DNA from: Aquaspirillum sp. LM1
GTDB taxonomy: Bacteria; Pseudomonadota; Gammaproteobacteria; Burkholderiales; Aquaspirillaceae
Reading direction: 5' to 3'
DNA length: 64,000 bases
NCBI RefSeq assembly: GCF_002002905.1
Contig: NZ_CP019509.1
Location: 3,095,001 to 3,159,000 of the forward strand
Part shown: positions 54,332 to 64,000 of the stretch, piece after piece
How the letters are laid out: each line of letters starts with the position of its first letter
Numbering within the stretch: position 1 is the first letter of the stretch
The notes under the pieces: model-generated
Databases searched by the model: none
Told to the model about the DNA's origin: nothing
The model's input: only the letters and a program-made list of their open reading frames with translations
Translations under genes and position numbers: made by a program

Positions 54332-55270
54332 ATGTCCGTTCTTGTTTGCGGCTCACTGGCCTACGACACCCTGCTGCACTTTGAGGGCGCGTTCAGCGAC
54401 CATCTGCTGCCCGACCAGCTGCACAAACTGTCGGTGTGTTTCAAGGTGCCACGCCTGCGCCGCGAGTTTGGCGGCTGCGCCGGCAATATTGCCTACACCC
54501 TGCAGGCGCTGGGTACCCCGCTACGCATTCTGGCCAGCGTGGGCGAAGACTTCGCCCCGTACCAGGCCCATCTGGACGCCCTGGGGGTGGACACCGGGCT
54601 GGTGCGCACAGTTCCGGGCCAGTATACCGCGCAATGTTTCATCACCTCCGACCAGGCGGATAACCAGATTACCGCCTTCCATCCGGGGGCCATGGACAAT
54701 CCCCCCGCTGCGCACCCGGCAGACGCCGGCCCGCTTCAACTGGCCATCCTCGCGCCTGGCGGCCCGGCGACCACCTGCCAGCTGGCGGCAGAACTGAGCG
54801 CATTGGGCGTGCCGTTCATGTTCGACCCCGGCCAGGAGCTGCCGCTGTTCGAGCAAGATGCCCTGCTGGCGCTGATTGCGCAGGCACGCTGGCTGGCACT
54901 GAATGACTACGAATCCGAACTTCTCTGCCAGCGCACCGGTCTGAGCGTGGCCGAACTGGCCAGCCAGGTGGCCGGGCTGGTGATTACCCGGGGCGGCCAG
55001 GGGTCGGATCTGTACGCCGACGGCCAGCATTGGCACGTGCCGGTGGCGCAGGCCGATGCCATTGTCGATCCCACGGGCTGTGGTGATGCCTACCGTGCCG
55101 GGCTGTTGTATGGCCTGGCGCAGGGCTGGTGCTGGCTGGATTGTGGCCGGCTGGCCAGTGTGCTGGGTGCCATCAAGATTGCCAGCCGGGGTGGGCAGAA
55201 CCACCCGCTGGCCCCAGACGCCATCCGGCAGCGCTATGTCGCCGCGTTTGGCGTGGCATGCCCGCTGTAA
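54332..55270 (+). CDS. PfkB-family carbohydrate/adenosine kinase
   Basis: A 312-aa kinase of the ribokinase fold. It starts VLVCGSLAYDTLLHF, has FGGCAGNIAYTLQALG (about 46-61), the anion-hole and catalytic Asp in DPTGCGDAYRAGLLYG (about 246-261), and the general ATP site. It resembles the bacterial adenosine-kinase-like branch, but the sugar or nucleoside substrate is not certain. ATG 54332 follows AAGGAAAA. Divergent from the TlpA-like gene over 87 bases. Confidence 0.88.
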   Translation: MSVLVCGSLAYDTLLHFEGAFSDHLLPDQLHKLSVCFKVPRLRREFGGCAGNIAYTLQALGTPLRILASVGEDFAPYQAHLDALGVDTGLVRTVPGQYTAQCFITSDQADNQITAFHPGAMDNPPAAHPADAGPLQLAILAPGGPATTCQLAAELSALGVPFMFDPGQELPLFEQDALLALIAQARWLALNDYESELLCQRTGLSVAELASQVAGLVITRGGQGSDLYADGQHWHVPVAQADAIVDPTGCGDAYRAGLLYGLAQGWCWLDCGRLASVLGAIKIASRGGQNHPLAPDAIRQRYVAAFGVACPL

Positions 55271-55492
55271 TCGCCATGGCGGGTGATCAACACCGGGCAG
55301 TGGATTTTCTGTCTGCTGCTTGAAAAACCCGCCGGACTCCGCCATCTAGCCAAGATGTTTCCTGCAGTCAGGCCGGCGATCCCGTGCGCTGCCGGAAAAA
55401 TCGCAAACTTTGTGTGCTAGAACGGCTGGGCCGGGCCGCCTGTATGGGCGTCCGGCCAACTGTTTTTTTGCCGCCACCGAGAAAGGCACATC

Positions 55493-56776
55493 ATGCCCGT
55501 TCCTTGCCTGACCACCGCCCTGACCGGCCCGCTTAAAGATCTGGAAACCCGTATCCTGTCGGCCCAGCCGCAGATCGAGCACTGGTTTCGCAGCCAGTGG
55601 ACACAGTACACCCCGCCGTTTTACGGCTCGGTGGATTTGCGCAACAGCGGCTTCAAGCTGGCGCCGGTGGACATGAACCTGTTTCCCGGCGGCTTTAATA
55701 ATCTGAGCACGGATTTTCTGCCGCTGGCGGTGCAGGCCACGCAAAGCGCGCTGGAAAAAATCTGCCCCGAGGCACGCAGCGTGCTGCTGGTGCCGGAAAA
55801 CCACACCCGCAACACGTTTTATCTGCGCAATGTGGCCGCGCTCAAGCAGATTCTGGAGCTGGCCGGGCTGAAAGTGCGCCTGGGCAGCCTGTCGCCTGAT
55901 ATCACTGCCCCCACCGTGCTGGAACTGGGCGATGGTGAAACCCTGACGGTGGAGCCGATTGTCCGCCACGGCCACCGGGTCAGCCTGGGTGATGATTTCA
56001 ACCCCTGCGTGGTGCTGCTGAACAACGACCTGTCCGCCGGCCTGCCCGATCTGCTGAAACACCTGGACCAAGCAGTGCTGCCGCCGCTGCATGGCGGCTG
56101 GGCCGTGCGCCGCAAGAGCAACCACTTTGCCGCCTATGACCAGGTGGCCGACGATTTTGCCCAGCTGATCGGGATTGATCCGTGGTTTATCAACCCGCTG
56201 TTCCGCTCGTGCAAGGGGCTGGACTTCCACGAGCGCCAGGGCGAAGAACAACTGGCCGACGTGGTGGATAGCCTGCTGACCCGGATTGGCGAGAAATATC
56301 GTGAACACAAGATTGACGCCAAACCGTTTGTGATTGTCAAAGCGGACGCAGGCACTTATGGTATGGGCATCATGAGCGTCAAGGACGCCCGCGAGGTGAT
56401 CGGGCTGAACCGCAAGCAGCGCAACAAGATGGCGGTAATCAAGGAAGGCCAGGAAGTCAGCGAGGTGATCGTGCAGGAAGGGGTGTACACCTTCGAGCAG
56501 GTCAATGAAGCGGTGGCCGAACCGGTGGTGTACATGATTGACCGCTACGTGGTGGGCGGTTTTTACCGGGTACACACCGGGCGTGGCGTGGACGAAAACC
56601 TTAATGCACCTGGTATGCACTTTGTGCCGCTGTCGTTTGAAACTGCCTGCCTGCCCGACCGCAAAGGTGAGCCAGACTGCCCGCCCAACCGCTTTTACGC
56701 CTATGGCGTGGTGTCGCGGCTGGCGCTGCTGGCGGGTGCGGTTGAACTGGATGCCACTGACCCCTTGCGCGACTGA
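55493..56776 (+). CDS. gshA: Glutamate-cysteine ligase
   Basis: First step of glutathione synthesis, joining glutamate and cysteine with ATP. 427 aa, of the ATP-grasp-like type found in many beta- and some gamma-proteobacteria rather than the E. coli type. Conserved pieces: [20 protein letters not shown] (about 42-61), [22 protein letters not shown] (about 282-293) and [11 protein letters not shown] near residue 358. ATG 55493 has GAGAAAGG ahead. It is followed 17 bases later by gshB, so the two genes are co-expressed. Confidence 0.94.
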   Translation: MPVPCLTTALTGPLKDLETRILSAQPQIEHWFRSQWTQYTPPFYGSVDLRNSGFKLAPVDMNLFPGGFNNLSTDFLPLAVQATQSALEKICPEARSVLLVPENHTRNTFYLRNVAALKQILELAGLKVRLGSLSPDITAPTVLELGDGETLTVEPIVRHGHRVSLGDDFNPCVVLLNNDLSAGLPDLLKHLDQAVLPPLHGGWAVRRKSNHFAAYDQVADDFAQLIGIDPWFINPLFRSCKGLDFHERQGEEQLADVVDSLLTRIGEKYREHKIDAKPFVIVKADAGTYGMGIMSVKDAREVIGLNRKQRNKMAVIKEGQEVSEVIVQEGVYTFEQVNEAVAEPVVYMIDRYVVGGFYRVHTGRGVDENLNAPGMHFVPLSFETACLPDRKGEPDCPPNRFYAYGVVSRLALLAGAVELDATDPLRD

Positions 56777-56793
56777 CGCGCTGGAGCCCTGCT

Positions 56794-57738
56794 ATGCGAA
56801 TTGCCTTTATTGCCGACCCGCTGGCGTCGTTCAAAATCTACAAAGACTCAACCTTTGCCATGATGGAAGAGGCCAGCCGGCGCGGCCACGCGCTGTACGC
56901 GCTGCAAGCCGACGACCTCTACGTGGCCGCCGGCCAGGTCCGCGCCCAGGTCAGCCCGATCACGCTGACCGGCCAGGCCGACGCCTGGTTTGTCCGTGGC
57001 GCACCCAGCGACTGCGCCTTGAACGAATTCGACGCCGTGCTGATGCGCAAGGACCCGCCGTTTGACGCGCAATACCTGTACGCCACCCACTTGCTGTCGC
57101 TGGCCGAAAGCCAGGGCGCGCGCGTGTTCAACCGTGGCCAGGCCCTGCGCGACTACAACGAAAAACTGGCCATCCTGAAGTTTCCTGAATGGACCGCGCC
57201 CACGCTGGTCAGCCAGCAGCCAGCCATCTTGCGCGCCTTTGTCGCCGAGCAGGGCGACACCATCCTCAAGCCGCTGGACAGCATGGGCGGCGACGGGATT
57301 TTCCGCGTCAGCCCGCACGACCCCAATCTGTCGGTGATTCTGGAAACCATGACCGAGCGCGGCCAGCGCACCATCATGGCCCAGCGCTACCTGCCGGAAA
57401 TTGTCGATGGCGACAAGCGTGTGCTGCTGATTGACGGCGAGCCGGTGCCGTACTGCCTGGCGCGCATTCCGCAGCCAGGCGAAACCCGTGGCAACCTGGC
57501 GGCAGGGGGCCGTGGCGAAGCCCGCCCGCTGACCGCACGCGACCGCGCCATTGCCGAGGCACTGGGCCCGCGCCTGAAGGCCGAAGGGCTGCTGCTGGTG
57601 GGGCTGGATGTGATTGGCGAGCGGCTGACCGAAGTGAATGTCACCAGCCCGACCTGCTTTCGGGAAATCATGGACCAAACCGGCTGCAATGTGGCCGGCC
57701 TGCTGCTGGATGCGCTGGAGCGCCAATGTGTTGCTTGA
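56794..57738 (+). CDS. gshB: Glutathione synthetase
   Basis: Joins gamma-glutamylcysteine and glycine. 314 aa, an ATP-grasp enzyme with the family motifs [10 protein letters not shown] at the start, LMRKDPPFD (about 86-94), [24 protein letters not shown] (about 160-173) and [20 protein letters not shown] near residues 267-286. ATG 56794 follows CTGGAG. Its last 13 bases overlap apbE. Confidence 0.96.
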   Translation: MRIAFIADPLASFKIYKDSTFAMMEEASRRGHALYALQADDLYVAAGQVRAQVSPITLTGQADAWFVRGAPSDCALNEFDAVLMRKDPPFDAQYLYATHLLSLAESQGARVFNRGQALRDYNEKLAILKFPEWTAPTLVSQQPAILRAFVAEQGDTILKPLDSMGGDGIFRVSPHDPNLSVILETMTERGQRTIMAQRYLPEIVDGDKRVLLIDGEPVPYCLARIPQPGETRGNLAAGGRGEARPLTARDRAIAEALGPRLKAEGLLLVGLDVIGERLTEVNVTSPTCFREIMDQTGCNVAGLLLDALERQCVA

Positions 57739-58796
57739 AGATATCGGGAATGATGGCGGCACTGGCCTTGCTGGGCAGCCTGTTGCTGAGCGGCTGCGAG
57801 CAAGGCCCCACATTATGGCAGCAGGAAAGCTATGTGTTTGGCACCCGGGTGCAGATCACCACGGCTGATGTGCCGGAGTCCGTGGCCCGCCCGGTGGTCA
57901 GCGCCGCGCTGGCGGATCTGGACCGCTGGCATGTGCGTCTGCATGCCTGGCGTGACGACAGCGAGCTGACCCGGATCAACCGGGCGCTGGCTCAAGATCA
58001 ATGGACACGCACCGACCCGGAAGTGTTTGCCCTGCTGCGCCAGGCTCAGCAGATGTCCTCTGCCGCCGAGGGGCTGTTCAACCCGGCCATCGGCCAGCTG
58101 GTGGCATTATGGGGTTTTCATGCCGACAGCTTTGCTCCGATTACGCCGGATCCGGCGGCCCTGCGCCGGCTGATTGCCAGCGCCCCACAAATGAGCGATG
58201 TGCAGCTAGATGGGGGACAGGTGCGCAGTCGTAACCGCAATGTCTCGTTCGATCTGGGCGGCATGGCCAAAGGCTGGGCGCTGGACCGGGTGGCCGAGCG
58301 CCTGCGCGAAGCGGGCATTAAGTCTGCCTTAATCAATATCGGCGGTAATATCCTGGCGCTGGGCAGCAAGGGCGATGAACCGTGGAAAGTGGGCCTGCAG
58401 GCCCCCAGGGACAACCAGGCCATGGCGGTGATTGTGCTGCGCGATGGTGAGGCGCTGGGCACTTCGGGCGATTATCAGCGCTATTTCGAGCTCAATGGCG
58501 TGCGTTACTGCCATTTGATTGACCCGCGCACCGGTAGCGCCGCCTGCCAGCGTCAGGCCGCCACCGTGCTGGTGGAAAACGGCCTGGATGCCGGCCTGCG
58601 CTCCGATGTGGCCAGCAAGCCGCTGTTTTTTGCCTCGCGCACCGACACCGCCCGGCTGGCTGCCCGCTTTGACATCCGCGATGTCATGCTGGTGGAAACC
58701 GACGGCCACGCCTGGCTGAGCCCGCGCATGCATCAGCGCGTGCAATGGCTGCAACGTCCGGCCAAGGTGGACACCCTGAGTGGGTTTCCCTCCTGA
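57726..58796 (+). CDS. apbE: FAD:protein FMN transferase (ApbE lipoprotein)
   Basis: Attaches FMN covalently to threonines of partner flavoproteins such as NqrB/NqrC or RnfG/RnfD. 356 aa with a lipoprotein signal ([10 protein letters not shown], lipid Cys about residue 24), then the ApbE motifs [39 protein letters not shown] (about 174-188), [10 protein letters not shown] and [13 protein letters not shown] 57726 overlaps gshB by 13 bases, with GGAG inside gshB as ribosome site. No partner flavoprotein is in this window. Confidence 0.95.
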   Translation: MCCLKISGMMAALALLGSLLLSGCEQGPTLWQQESYVFGTRVQITTADVPESVARPVVSAALADLDRWHVRLHAWRDDSELTRINRALAQDQWTRTDPEVFALLRQAQQMSSAAEGLFNPAIGQLVALWGFHADSFAPITPDPAALRRLIASAPQMSDVQLDGGQVRSRNRNVSFDLGGMAKGWALDRVAERLREAGIKSALINIGGNILALGSKGDEPWKVGLQAPRDNQAMAVIVLRDGEALGTSGDYQRYFELNGVRYCHLIDPRTGSAACQRQAATVLVENGLDAGLRSDVASKPLFFASRTDTARLAARFDIRDVMLVETDGHAWLSPRMHQRVQWLQRPAKVDTLSGFPS

Positions 58797-58818
58797 CCGC
58801 TTTTTTTGAGATGACAGT

Positions 58819-59208
58819 GTGACCCCACCGACTGAAAGCCCATTCAAGGGCAAAACCGGCCTGCGCCGGCTGATCAATGCGCTGGGCTACTCGCTGGACG
58901 GCCTGCGCGCCGCCTTCCGCCACGAAGCCGCCTTCCGCCAGCTCAGCCTGCTGGCCGCGCTATTGCTGCCGCTGGCGCTCTGGCTGCCGGTCACTCCGGT
59001 GGAGCGTGCGCTGATGATGGCCGCGCCGCTGGCCACGCTGATTATCGAACTGCTGAATTCTGCCATCGAAGCCGCAGTGGACCATACCTCGCTGGACCGC
59101 CATCCCCTGGCCAAGCGCGCCAAGGACATGGGCAGCGCCGCGCAATTGCTCGGGCTGGTCAACCTGGCGGTGGTGTGGGGGGGGATTTTATATGGGCACT
59201 GGGCTTAG
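58819..59208 (+). CDS. dgkA: Diacylglycerol kinase
   Basis: Small inner-membrane enzyme that phosphorylates diacylglycerol, recycling lipid from membrane-derived sugar synthesis. 129 aa with three membrane helices and the motif IELLNSAIEAAVDHTSLDRHPLAKRAKDMGSAAQLL region (about 75-110) holding the catalytic glutamates. GTG 58819 is the start: no ATG fits the family N-terminus (GLRRLINALGYSLDGLR). It lies 22 bases after apbE and probably ends the gshA operon, followed by a terminator. Confidence 0.95.
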   Translation: MTPPTESPFKGKTGLRRLINALGYSLDGLRAAFRHEAAFRQLSLLAALLLPLALWLPVTPVERALMMAAPLATLIIELLNSAIEAAVDHTSLDRHPLAKRAKDMGSAAQLLGLVNLAVVWGGILYGHWA

Positions 59209-59294
59209 CAATGCGCGGATTGATGCAGGACAGCACTTTTTCAACAAGCCAAACCCAGTAAAATCAATCACCTGCAAGCTATTTTTCACAAAAC

Positions 59295-59316
59295 CAGGGG
59301 TTCCCCCTGTGTTTTT
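59295..59316 (+). terminator. Terminator after dgkA
   Basis: Six-base stem CAGGGG / CCCCTG with a three-base loop, followed by TGTTTTTC, 87 bases after the dgkA stop. A further stem ATCAGCCACG / CGTGGCTGAT (59339-59372) follows without T-run and may serve the convergent gene. Confidence 0.6.
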
Positions 59317-59388
59317 CTGGGCAGTGACTCAGGACACAATCAGCCACGTTTGACTATTCAGGCGTGGCTGATCGGGACATGGCGGGGT

Positions 59389-59829
59389 TCAGCGTCGGCT
59401 CGGCAGTTCGTTCTGCGCCAGATCATCCCGGCGCAGATACACCACACCGGGAAACACCAGAATATGCTGCTCGGTCAGCGTGGCCACCTGCTCGCTTTCG
59501 CCAACAAACTCAAACCAGCAGCGGCTGGAACACAAAAACCGGTATACCGGCCAGCCGGAACGGTAAAACATCAGCTCGCGACAGCGAAAATGGTCGAGTG
59601 GCAGCAGCGAATGGCTGCGAACCGGCTCGAATAGCATGCTTAATGCATCTTCATCGCCTTCGCCCGCCACCAGCCGCGCCACCCGCTCGCTGTCGGCCAG
59701 CCGCGCGCCCCACATCAGGGCCAGCAGGCACACCGGCAGCAGCAGCCAGTCGCCATCCAGCAAAAACAGCACAGCCATTACCCCGGCACCGGTCAGAAAA
59801 AACCGGCTATCCCATTGCATGCGGTTCAT
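59389..59829 (-). CDS. Small membrane protein, unknown function
   Basis: A 146-aa protein with two membrane helices near the N-terminus (about 10-25 and 28-45) and a cytoplasmic or periplasmic domain of about 100 residues with a Cys pair FLCSSRCWF (about 99-107). The strong ribosome site AAGGAGG sits seven bases before ATG 59829. No family recognised. Convergent with dgkA. Confidence 0.75.
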   Translation of the reverse strand: MNRMQWDSRFFLTGAGVMAVLFLLDGDWLLLPVCLLALMWGARLADSERVARLVAGEGDEDALSMLFEPVRSHSLLPLDHFRCRELMFYRSGWPVYRFLCSSRCWFEFVGESEQVATLTEQHILVFPGVVYLRRDDLAQNELPSRR

Positions 59830-60207
59830 GATTCACCTCCTTGACGGTGCCTTTGCCCAGGGTCTGGTAGCGGCAACATCTTTTCAGCCTAGTTCATTTT
59901 GCGCGCAGCTGAGCGGACAAAAACTGTCAGCCGTGCGCACGCGGGGGGTTACTTCCTGAATGAAGGGTAAGCAAAAAACCGGCCCGATCCGCTGCCGGTA
60001 GCACAAGCGTGGTAAGCTGCCCGCCTCACCCGGCATGACCCCACTTCGGCCAGGCCAGCGCGATGGCGTCATGACGCCTGTCGGCTGCTGTCGCTGCCGT
60101 CTTCCGCTGCACCCATCCTTCCCCTTCTTCTTGTCAAATCAAGCTTTTGCCCCGCTGCTGGCCGGGCAGGACACGACAGGCGGCGCGGCGTTAACAGAAA
60201 GCCCTTC
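59830..60207. other. Intergenic region, divergent promoters
   Basis: About 380 bases between divergent genes. No convincing small gene, hairpin or clear promoter pair seen. Confidence 0.4.
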
Positions 60208-60891
60208 ATGCCTGGTTATCAAGTCAAGGTGGAAACCCTGACGATTGGCGGCGCGGAGTATCAGATTCGCTCCCTGCTGGATTTACAACAATTTTCCGAC
60301 CCCGATGGCGAAGCCGAACGACTGGGCATCTCCTCGGCCACCTGGCCGCTGTTTGGCCTGGTCTGGCCGTCGGCGCAAGTGCTGGCGGCGGCCATGCACA
60401 CCCAGCCGCTGGAGGGGCGGCGCGTGCTGGAAATTGGCGCTGGCCTGGCGCTGGCCAGCCTGGTGCTGCACCAGCGTGACGCCGATGTCACCGCCAGCGA
60501 CTGCCACCCACTGGCGGCGCAGTTCATGCGGGAAAACCTGAAACTGAACCAACTGGGGCCAATGGTGTATCAAACTGGCCACTGGGCGGGCAGCAACCCG
60601 GCATTGGGGCAGTTTGAGCTGATTATCGGCAGTGATGTGCTGTACGAACGCGACCAGCCGGAGCAACTGGCCGGGTTTATCGATTGCCATTCGTCGGCCA
60701 GTGTGGAAGTGATGATTGTTGACCCCGACCGGGGCCAGCGCAGCCGTTTTTGCCAGGCCATGTCCGCGCGCGGCTACCGCCATCACGCCCGCCGCGCCGA
60801 CTGTCAGCTGCCTGGCGGTCAGGCGTATCGCGGGCGGTTTCTGTATTTTTTGCGTGGCGACGCCAGTACGTCCGACCCGCTGCCGGGCTAA
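60208..60891 (+). CDS. SAM-dependent methyltransferase (lysine methyltransferase-like)
   Basis: A 227-aa cytosolic class I methyltransferase. SAM loop VLEIGAGLALASLVL (about residues 73-87), acidic loop ASDCHP (about 95-100), and IIGSDVLYERDQPEQLAGF (about 138-156), which resembles the METTL21-type protein-lysine methyltransferase group with an SDVxY motif. N-terminal WPSAQVLAAAM also fits that group. Substrate unknown. ATG 60208 has AGAAAG upstream. Confidence 0.83.
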   Translation: MPGYQVKVETLTIGGAEYQIRSLLDLQQFSDPDGEAERLGISSATWPLFGLVWPSAQVLAAAMHTQPLEGRRVLEIGAGLALASLVLHQRDADVTASDCHPLAAQFMRENLKLNQLGPMVYQTGHWAGSNPALGQFELIIGSDVLYERDQPEQLAGFIDCHSSASVEVMIVDPDRGQRSRFCQAMSARGYRHHARRADCQLPGGQAYRGRFLYFLRGDASTSDPLPG

Positions 60892-61157
60892 GCCAGCCGC
60901 TGGCGTTCGGCTAGCCGAATGGGCGAACGCCGCGCTGTTCGGTTTTCCGTTTTGTCTCTGAGGTAGAAGCTCAGAAATCCGCAAAAAATCAGCCTATTAT
61001 GAAAATCCATTTGCGCCGGAACACATGGCATCGTTTATGCATTAATCCGCTGCCGCCCAGCCTGATCCTGGCTGAGGCCACCCGCATGCTGCAGGCCCGA
61101 GTGGGCCGCGCAATGGCAACGACAAGCGACATAAATTTCCTACAGAGGAACTGTCTG

Positions 61158-62219
61158 ATGATGATCCAAACCCTGCGTCTGACTGTACTGACCGGCGTGC
61201 TGTTCTCCGCCGCCGCCCTGGCTGCCGACAAGCCGAATGTGATGATTCTGGCCACGGGCGGCACCATTGCCGGCACCGGTGCCACCTCGACCACCACCGT
61301 GGGCTACACCGCCGCCAAAGTGGGCGTGGAACGCCTGATTGAAGCGGTGCCCGAGCTGAAAAACGTGGCCAATGTCAAAGGCGAGCAGGTGTTCCAGATC
61401 GCCAGCGAAAACATGACCAACGACCACTGGCTGAAACTGGGCAAGCGCGTCAATGAACTGCTGGCCCAGCGCGACGTGGACGGCATCGTCATCACCCACG
61501 GCACCGACACCCTGGAAGAAACCGCTTACTTCCTCAACCTGACCGTGAAGAGCAAGAAGCCGGTGGTGCTGGTGGGTGCCATGCGCCCGTCCACCGCCAT
61601 CAGCGCCGATGGTCCGATCAATCTGTATAACGCCGTGGCGCTGGCCAGCAGCCCGGATGCCGCAGGCCGTGGCGTGCTGGTGTCGCTGAACGACCAGATC
61701 AACGCCGCCCGCGAAGTGACCAAGAGCAACACCATGACCACCGACACCTTCCGCAGCGCCGACCTGGGCGCGCTGGGCTATATGGTGTCGGGCAAGCCGA
61801 TGTTCTACCGCGCCACCACCCGCAAGCACACCACCGACAGCGAATTTGACATCAGCAAGCTGAACAAGCTGCCGGCAGTGAATGTGGTGTACAGCTACGC
61901 CAATGCCACCCGCATTGCCGTGGACGCTTTTGCTGCCGCTGGCGATGAAGGCATGGTCCACGCCGGCACCGGCAATGGCAGCCTGTCCACCCCGGTGAAG
62001 GCCGCGCTGACCGAAGCCCGCAAGAAGGGCATGATTGTGGTGCGTAGCTCGCGCACCGGCACCGGTATCACCGCCCGCAATGGCGAAGCCAACGATGACG
62101 AACTGGATTTTGTGGTTGCCGACAACCTGTCGCCGCAAAAAGCCCGCATCCTGCTGATGCTGGGCCTGACCAAAACCCACGACACCAAGGCACTGCAACG
62201 CATGTTCATGATGTATTGA
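61158..62219 (+). CDS. ansB: L-asparaginase II, periplasmic
   Basis: Hydrolyses asparagine to aspartate and ammonia in the periplasm. 353 aa with a signal peptide ending AAALA-ADK. Catalytic residues: Thr36 in ILATGGTIAGT and Thr116-Asp117 in THGTDTLEETAYF; substrate loops PSTAISADGPINLYNA and GNGSLSTPV. It lies in the high-affinity type II class by its export signal and motifs. ATG 61158 has AGAGGAA ahead; the next codon is also ATG. Strong terminator downstream. Confidence 0.95.
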   Translation: MMIQTLRLTVLTGVLFSAAALAADKPNVMILATGGTIAGTGATSTTTVGYTAAKVGVERLIEAVPELKNVANVKGEQVFQIASENMTNDHWLKLGKRVNELLAQRDVDGIVITHGTDTLEETAYFLNLTVKSKKPVVLVGAMRPSTAISADGPINLYNAVALASSPDAAGRGVLVSLNDQINAAREVTKSNTMTTDTFRSADLGALGYMVSGKPMFYRATTRKHTTDSEFDISKLNKLPAVNVVYSYANATRIAVDAFAAAGDEGMVHAGTGNGSLSTPVKAALTEARKKGMIVVRSSRTGTGITARNGEANDDELDFVVADNLSPQKARILLMLGLTKTHDTKALQRMFMMY

Positions 62220-62330
62220 TTGATGGTCTGACTCTCCCGGTATTCCTCCTGCATCCCTCTCGGGTCTGGGCACAGATGGGGGGCGGCCACAGGCCGAAAC
62301 AGATGTGCTAACCCAGCCCGATTTTCCTGC

Positions 62331-62359
62331 CCCGCCGGCTCTCCCCGGCGGGTTTTTTT
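62331..62359 (+). terminator. Terminator after ansB
   Basis: Eight-base stem CCCGCCGG / CCGGCGGG with a six-base loop followed by seven T, 111 bases after the ansB stop. Confidence 0.9.
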
Positions 62360-62452
62360 GCTGGAACAGGGCTACAGCGCTGCCATCGGCACGGTGTGCC
62401 CCCCCGCGCAGTACAATACCGCCCTATTGATTTCCTGATGCTTGCCGACCCC

Positions 62453-64000
62453 ATGCCCACTCACGACCCCTACCTCTGGCTGGAAGACGATTCCGCCGCC
62501 ACCCGCGCCTGGTGCGCCGAGCAACAGGCGCACACCGCCGCCCAGCTGGATGCCGACCCGCGCTTTGCCGCGCTGGCCGACGAAGTGCTGGAGCATCTGC
62601 GCGACGACGAGCGCGTGCCGTTTGTCGAGGCGCATGCCGGCTGGTGGCACCACTTTTTGCAAAGCCCGGCGCATCCACGCGGGGTGTACCGCCGCATTCG
62701 CCCCGACGACTACCGCGCCAACCGCGATGCCTGGGAAGTGTTGTTTGATCTGGACGCGCTGGCCGCCGCCGAAGGGGTGGACTGGCATCTGGCCGGGATT
62801 GACCATTGCACCGAACGCCCGGCGCGCTGTTTGCTGTCGCTGTCCGCTGATGGCGGTGACGCCGCCTGCCTGCGCGAATACGACCTGGACGCGCGCGCCT
62901 TTGTCGCCGAGGGCTTTCAGCTGCCGCCCGGCAAGCACAGCGTTACCTGGCGCGACCCGGACAGCCTGTACGCCGCCGTGGTGCTAAGCGAGGCCGACGC
63001 CACCGCCTCGGGTTACCCACGCGAAGTCAAGCTATGGCAGCGCGGCCAGCCGTTTGCCCAGGCGCACAGCCTGCTGAAGGCCGAGCGCAATGCCCTGGCG
63101 GTCAGCGCCTGGCGCATGCTCAACCCGGACGGCGGCGAGCCGGTGGACATCATCGAAGAAGCGCTGAGCTTTTACCGCACCCGCTACTGGCGCGTGCTGC
63201 CCGACCTGAGCCGGCAGGCGCTGCCCTTGCCGCCCAAGGTGGACATCGACGGCGTGGTGGCCGGCCAGCTGATTGTGCGACTGAACCAAGCGTGGGGCGA
63301 GCTGGACGCCGGTGTGTTGCTGGCGCTGGACTGGCAGGCGCTGTGCGCCGGTGAAATCGACCCGCTGCCCTTGTTCACCCCCGGCCCGCGCCAGTCGGTG
63401 GATGGCGCGCTGGCCGGGCGCAGCTGTTTGTTTGTGCATGTGCTGGACGAAGGCGTCAGCCAGCTGTGGGTGTTCACCCCCACTGCCGACGGCTGGCAGG
63501 CGCAGCGCGCGCCTCTGCCCGGTCAGGGCCAGCTGGAGATGGTGGACCAGCCGTGGCAGAGCAACGGGCTGCTGTTTGGTTACGATGATTTTCTCACTCC
63601 GTCCACGCTGTACTGGCTGGATGCCGACGACGCCACGCTGGCACCACAGGCACTGCGCGGCCAGCCACCGCGCTTTGCCGCCGAGCAGATGCACGCACAA
63701 CTGCACCACGCCATCGCCCCGGACGGCGAGCGCATCCCGTATTTTGTCGTGGCCCGCCGCGATGCGCCGCACGATGGCCAGCGCCCGACCCTGCTGTATG
63801 GCTACGGTGGTTTTGCCGTGCCAATGACGCCGTTTTACCTGGGCGCGCTGGGGCGGCAGTGGCTGGAGCAGGGCGGCGTGTTTGTGCTGAGCTGCATTCG
63901 CGGCGGTGGCGAATTTGGCCCGGATTGGCACGAGGCGGCGCTGGCCGAGCGTCGGCAAGTGGCGTTTGATGATTTTCTGGCGATTGCCCGCCAGTTGATC
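62453..64000 (+). CDS. S9-family prolyl oligopeptidase, 3' part beyond window
   Basis: The N-terminal 516 codons of a serine peptidase. It opens DPYLWLEDDSAATRAW, the standard start of prolyl oligopeptidases and PtrB-like enzymes, passes through the beta-propeller domain and enters the catalytic domain at PTLLYGYGGFAVPMTP and IRGGGEFGPDWHEAAL. The catalytic Ser, Asp and His lie beyond the window, so activity cannot be judged. Start ATG 62453 or ATG 62438; a TACAAT -10 lies at 62412-62417. Confidence 0.93.
   Translation, partial: MPTHDPYLWLEDDSAATRAWCAEQQAHTAAQLDADPRFAALADEVLEHLRDDERVPFVEAHAGWWHHFLQSPAHPRGVYRRIRPDDYRANRDAWEVLFDLDALAAAEGVDWHLAGIDHCTERPARCLLSLSADGGDAACLREYDLDARAFVAEGFQLPPGKHSVTWRDPDSLYAAVVLSEADATASGYPREVKLWQRGQPFAQAHSLLKAERNALAVSAWRMLNPDGGEPVDIIEEALSFYRTRYWRVLPDLSRQALPLPPKVDIDGVVAGQLIVRLNQAWGELDAGVLLALDWQALCAGEIDPLPLFTPGPRQSVDGALAGRSCLFVHVLDEGVSQLWVFTPTADGWQAQRAPLPGQGQLEMVDQPWQSNGLLFGYDDFLTPSTLYWLDADDATLAPQALRGQPPRFAAEQMHAQLHHAIAPDGERIPYFVVARRDAPHDGQRPTLLYGYGGFAVPMTPFYLGALGRQWLEQGGVFVLSCIRGGGEFGPDWHEAALAERRQVAFDDFLAIARQLI

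Noticed and set aside
54195-54797. 200-aa plus-strand frame overlapping the PfkB kinase start
   Set aside because: Different frame of the kinase gene; low-complexity Pro/Arg/Ala content.

Overview
The window is high-GC, gene-dense chromosomal DNA of a beta-proteobacterium, most likely of the order Neisseriales (Chromobacteriaceae or Chitinibacteraceae type). This is inferred from the family mix: a di-heme cytochrome c5 of the neisserial type, the ATP-grasp-type GshA next to GshB, a CNP1-like protein, and 20-bp repeats matching the neisserial dRS3 pattern ATTCCC-N8-GGGAAT. No rRNA is present, so species cannot be assigned. Most of the window is ordinary metabolic core; three patches look accessory.

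Layout. 1-6.8 kb: argH (cut by the window edge), CNP1-like and NRDE proteins, a TusA-like protein, pyrC, then a cytochrome P450 gene broken by one in-frame amber codon and its divergent AraC-type regulator. 6.8-8.15 kb: a RelE/RHH toxin-antitoxin pair followed by AT-rich DNA with inverted repeats and one or two possible small genes. 8.15-17.2 kb: sdaA, a membrane-bound diguanylate cyclase, tRNA-Arg(CCG), di-heme cytochrome c, gabD-gabT and a polyamine-type binding protein. 17.5-28.5 kb: a purine uptake and degradation cluster, xdhA-xdhB-xdhC, a nucleoside-type ABC transporter (one double ATPase, two permeases) and guaD. A 1.07-kb tandem array of paired dRS3-like repeats sits between the two permease genes.

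28.5-31.65 kb: an AT-rich island fused to the 3' end of guaD. It carries a large GHKL-ATPase/STAS-like protein, an internally deleted IS5-family element and two small putative membrane proteins, and ends in another dRS3-like repeat. 31.65-43.5 kb: a NitT/TauT-type ABC importer, a Tsx-like outer-membrane channel, an MFS transporter with a translationally coupled 41-aa ORF and a divergent LysR regulator, a GFA-domain protein, hemF, a soluble diguanylate cyclase, an EamA exporter, an unknown protein with a calcium-loop-like motif, and dinB.

43.7-52.5 kb: four methyl-accepting chemotaxis receptors on both strands, interleaved with a universal stress protein, an RNA pseudouridine synthase and a SelT/W/H-family protein. 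52.7-64 kb: tlyA, a TlpA-like thioredoxin, a PfkB kinase, the tight run gshA-gshB-apbE-dgkA, a small membrane protein, a lysine-methyltransferase-like protein, periplasmic asparaginase, and the start of an S9 prolyl oligopeptidase cut by the window end.

The main functional themes are nitrogen scavenging (purines, GABA/polyamines, asparagine, serine), redox and glutathione biology, and motility/c-di-GMP signalling. The best candidate for something undescribed is the island gene at 28518-29873: its STAS-like / GHKL / STAS-like layout suggests a partner-switching kinase and its substrate domains in one chain.
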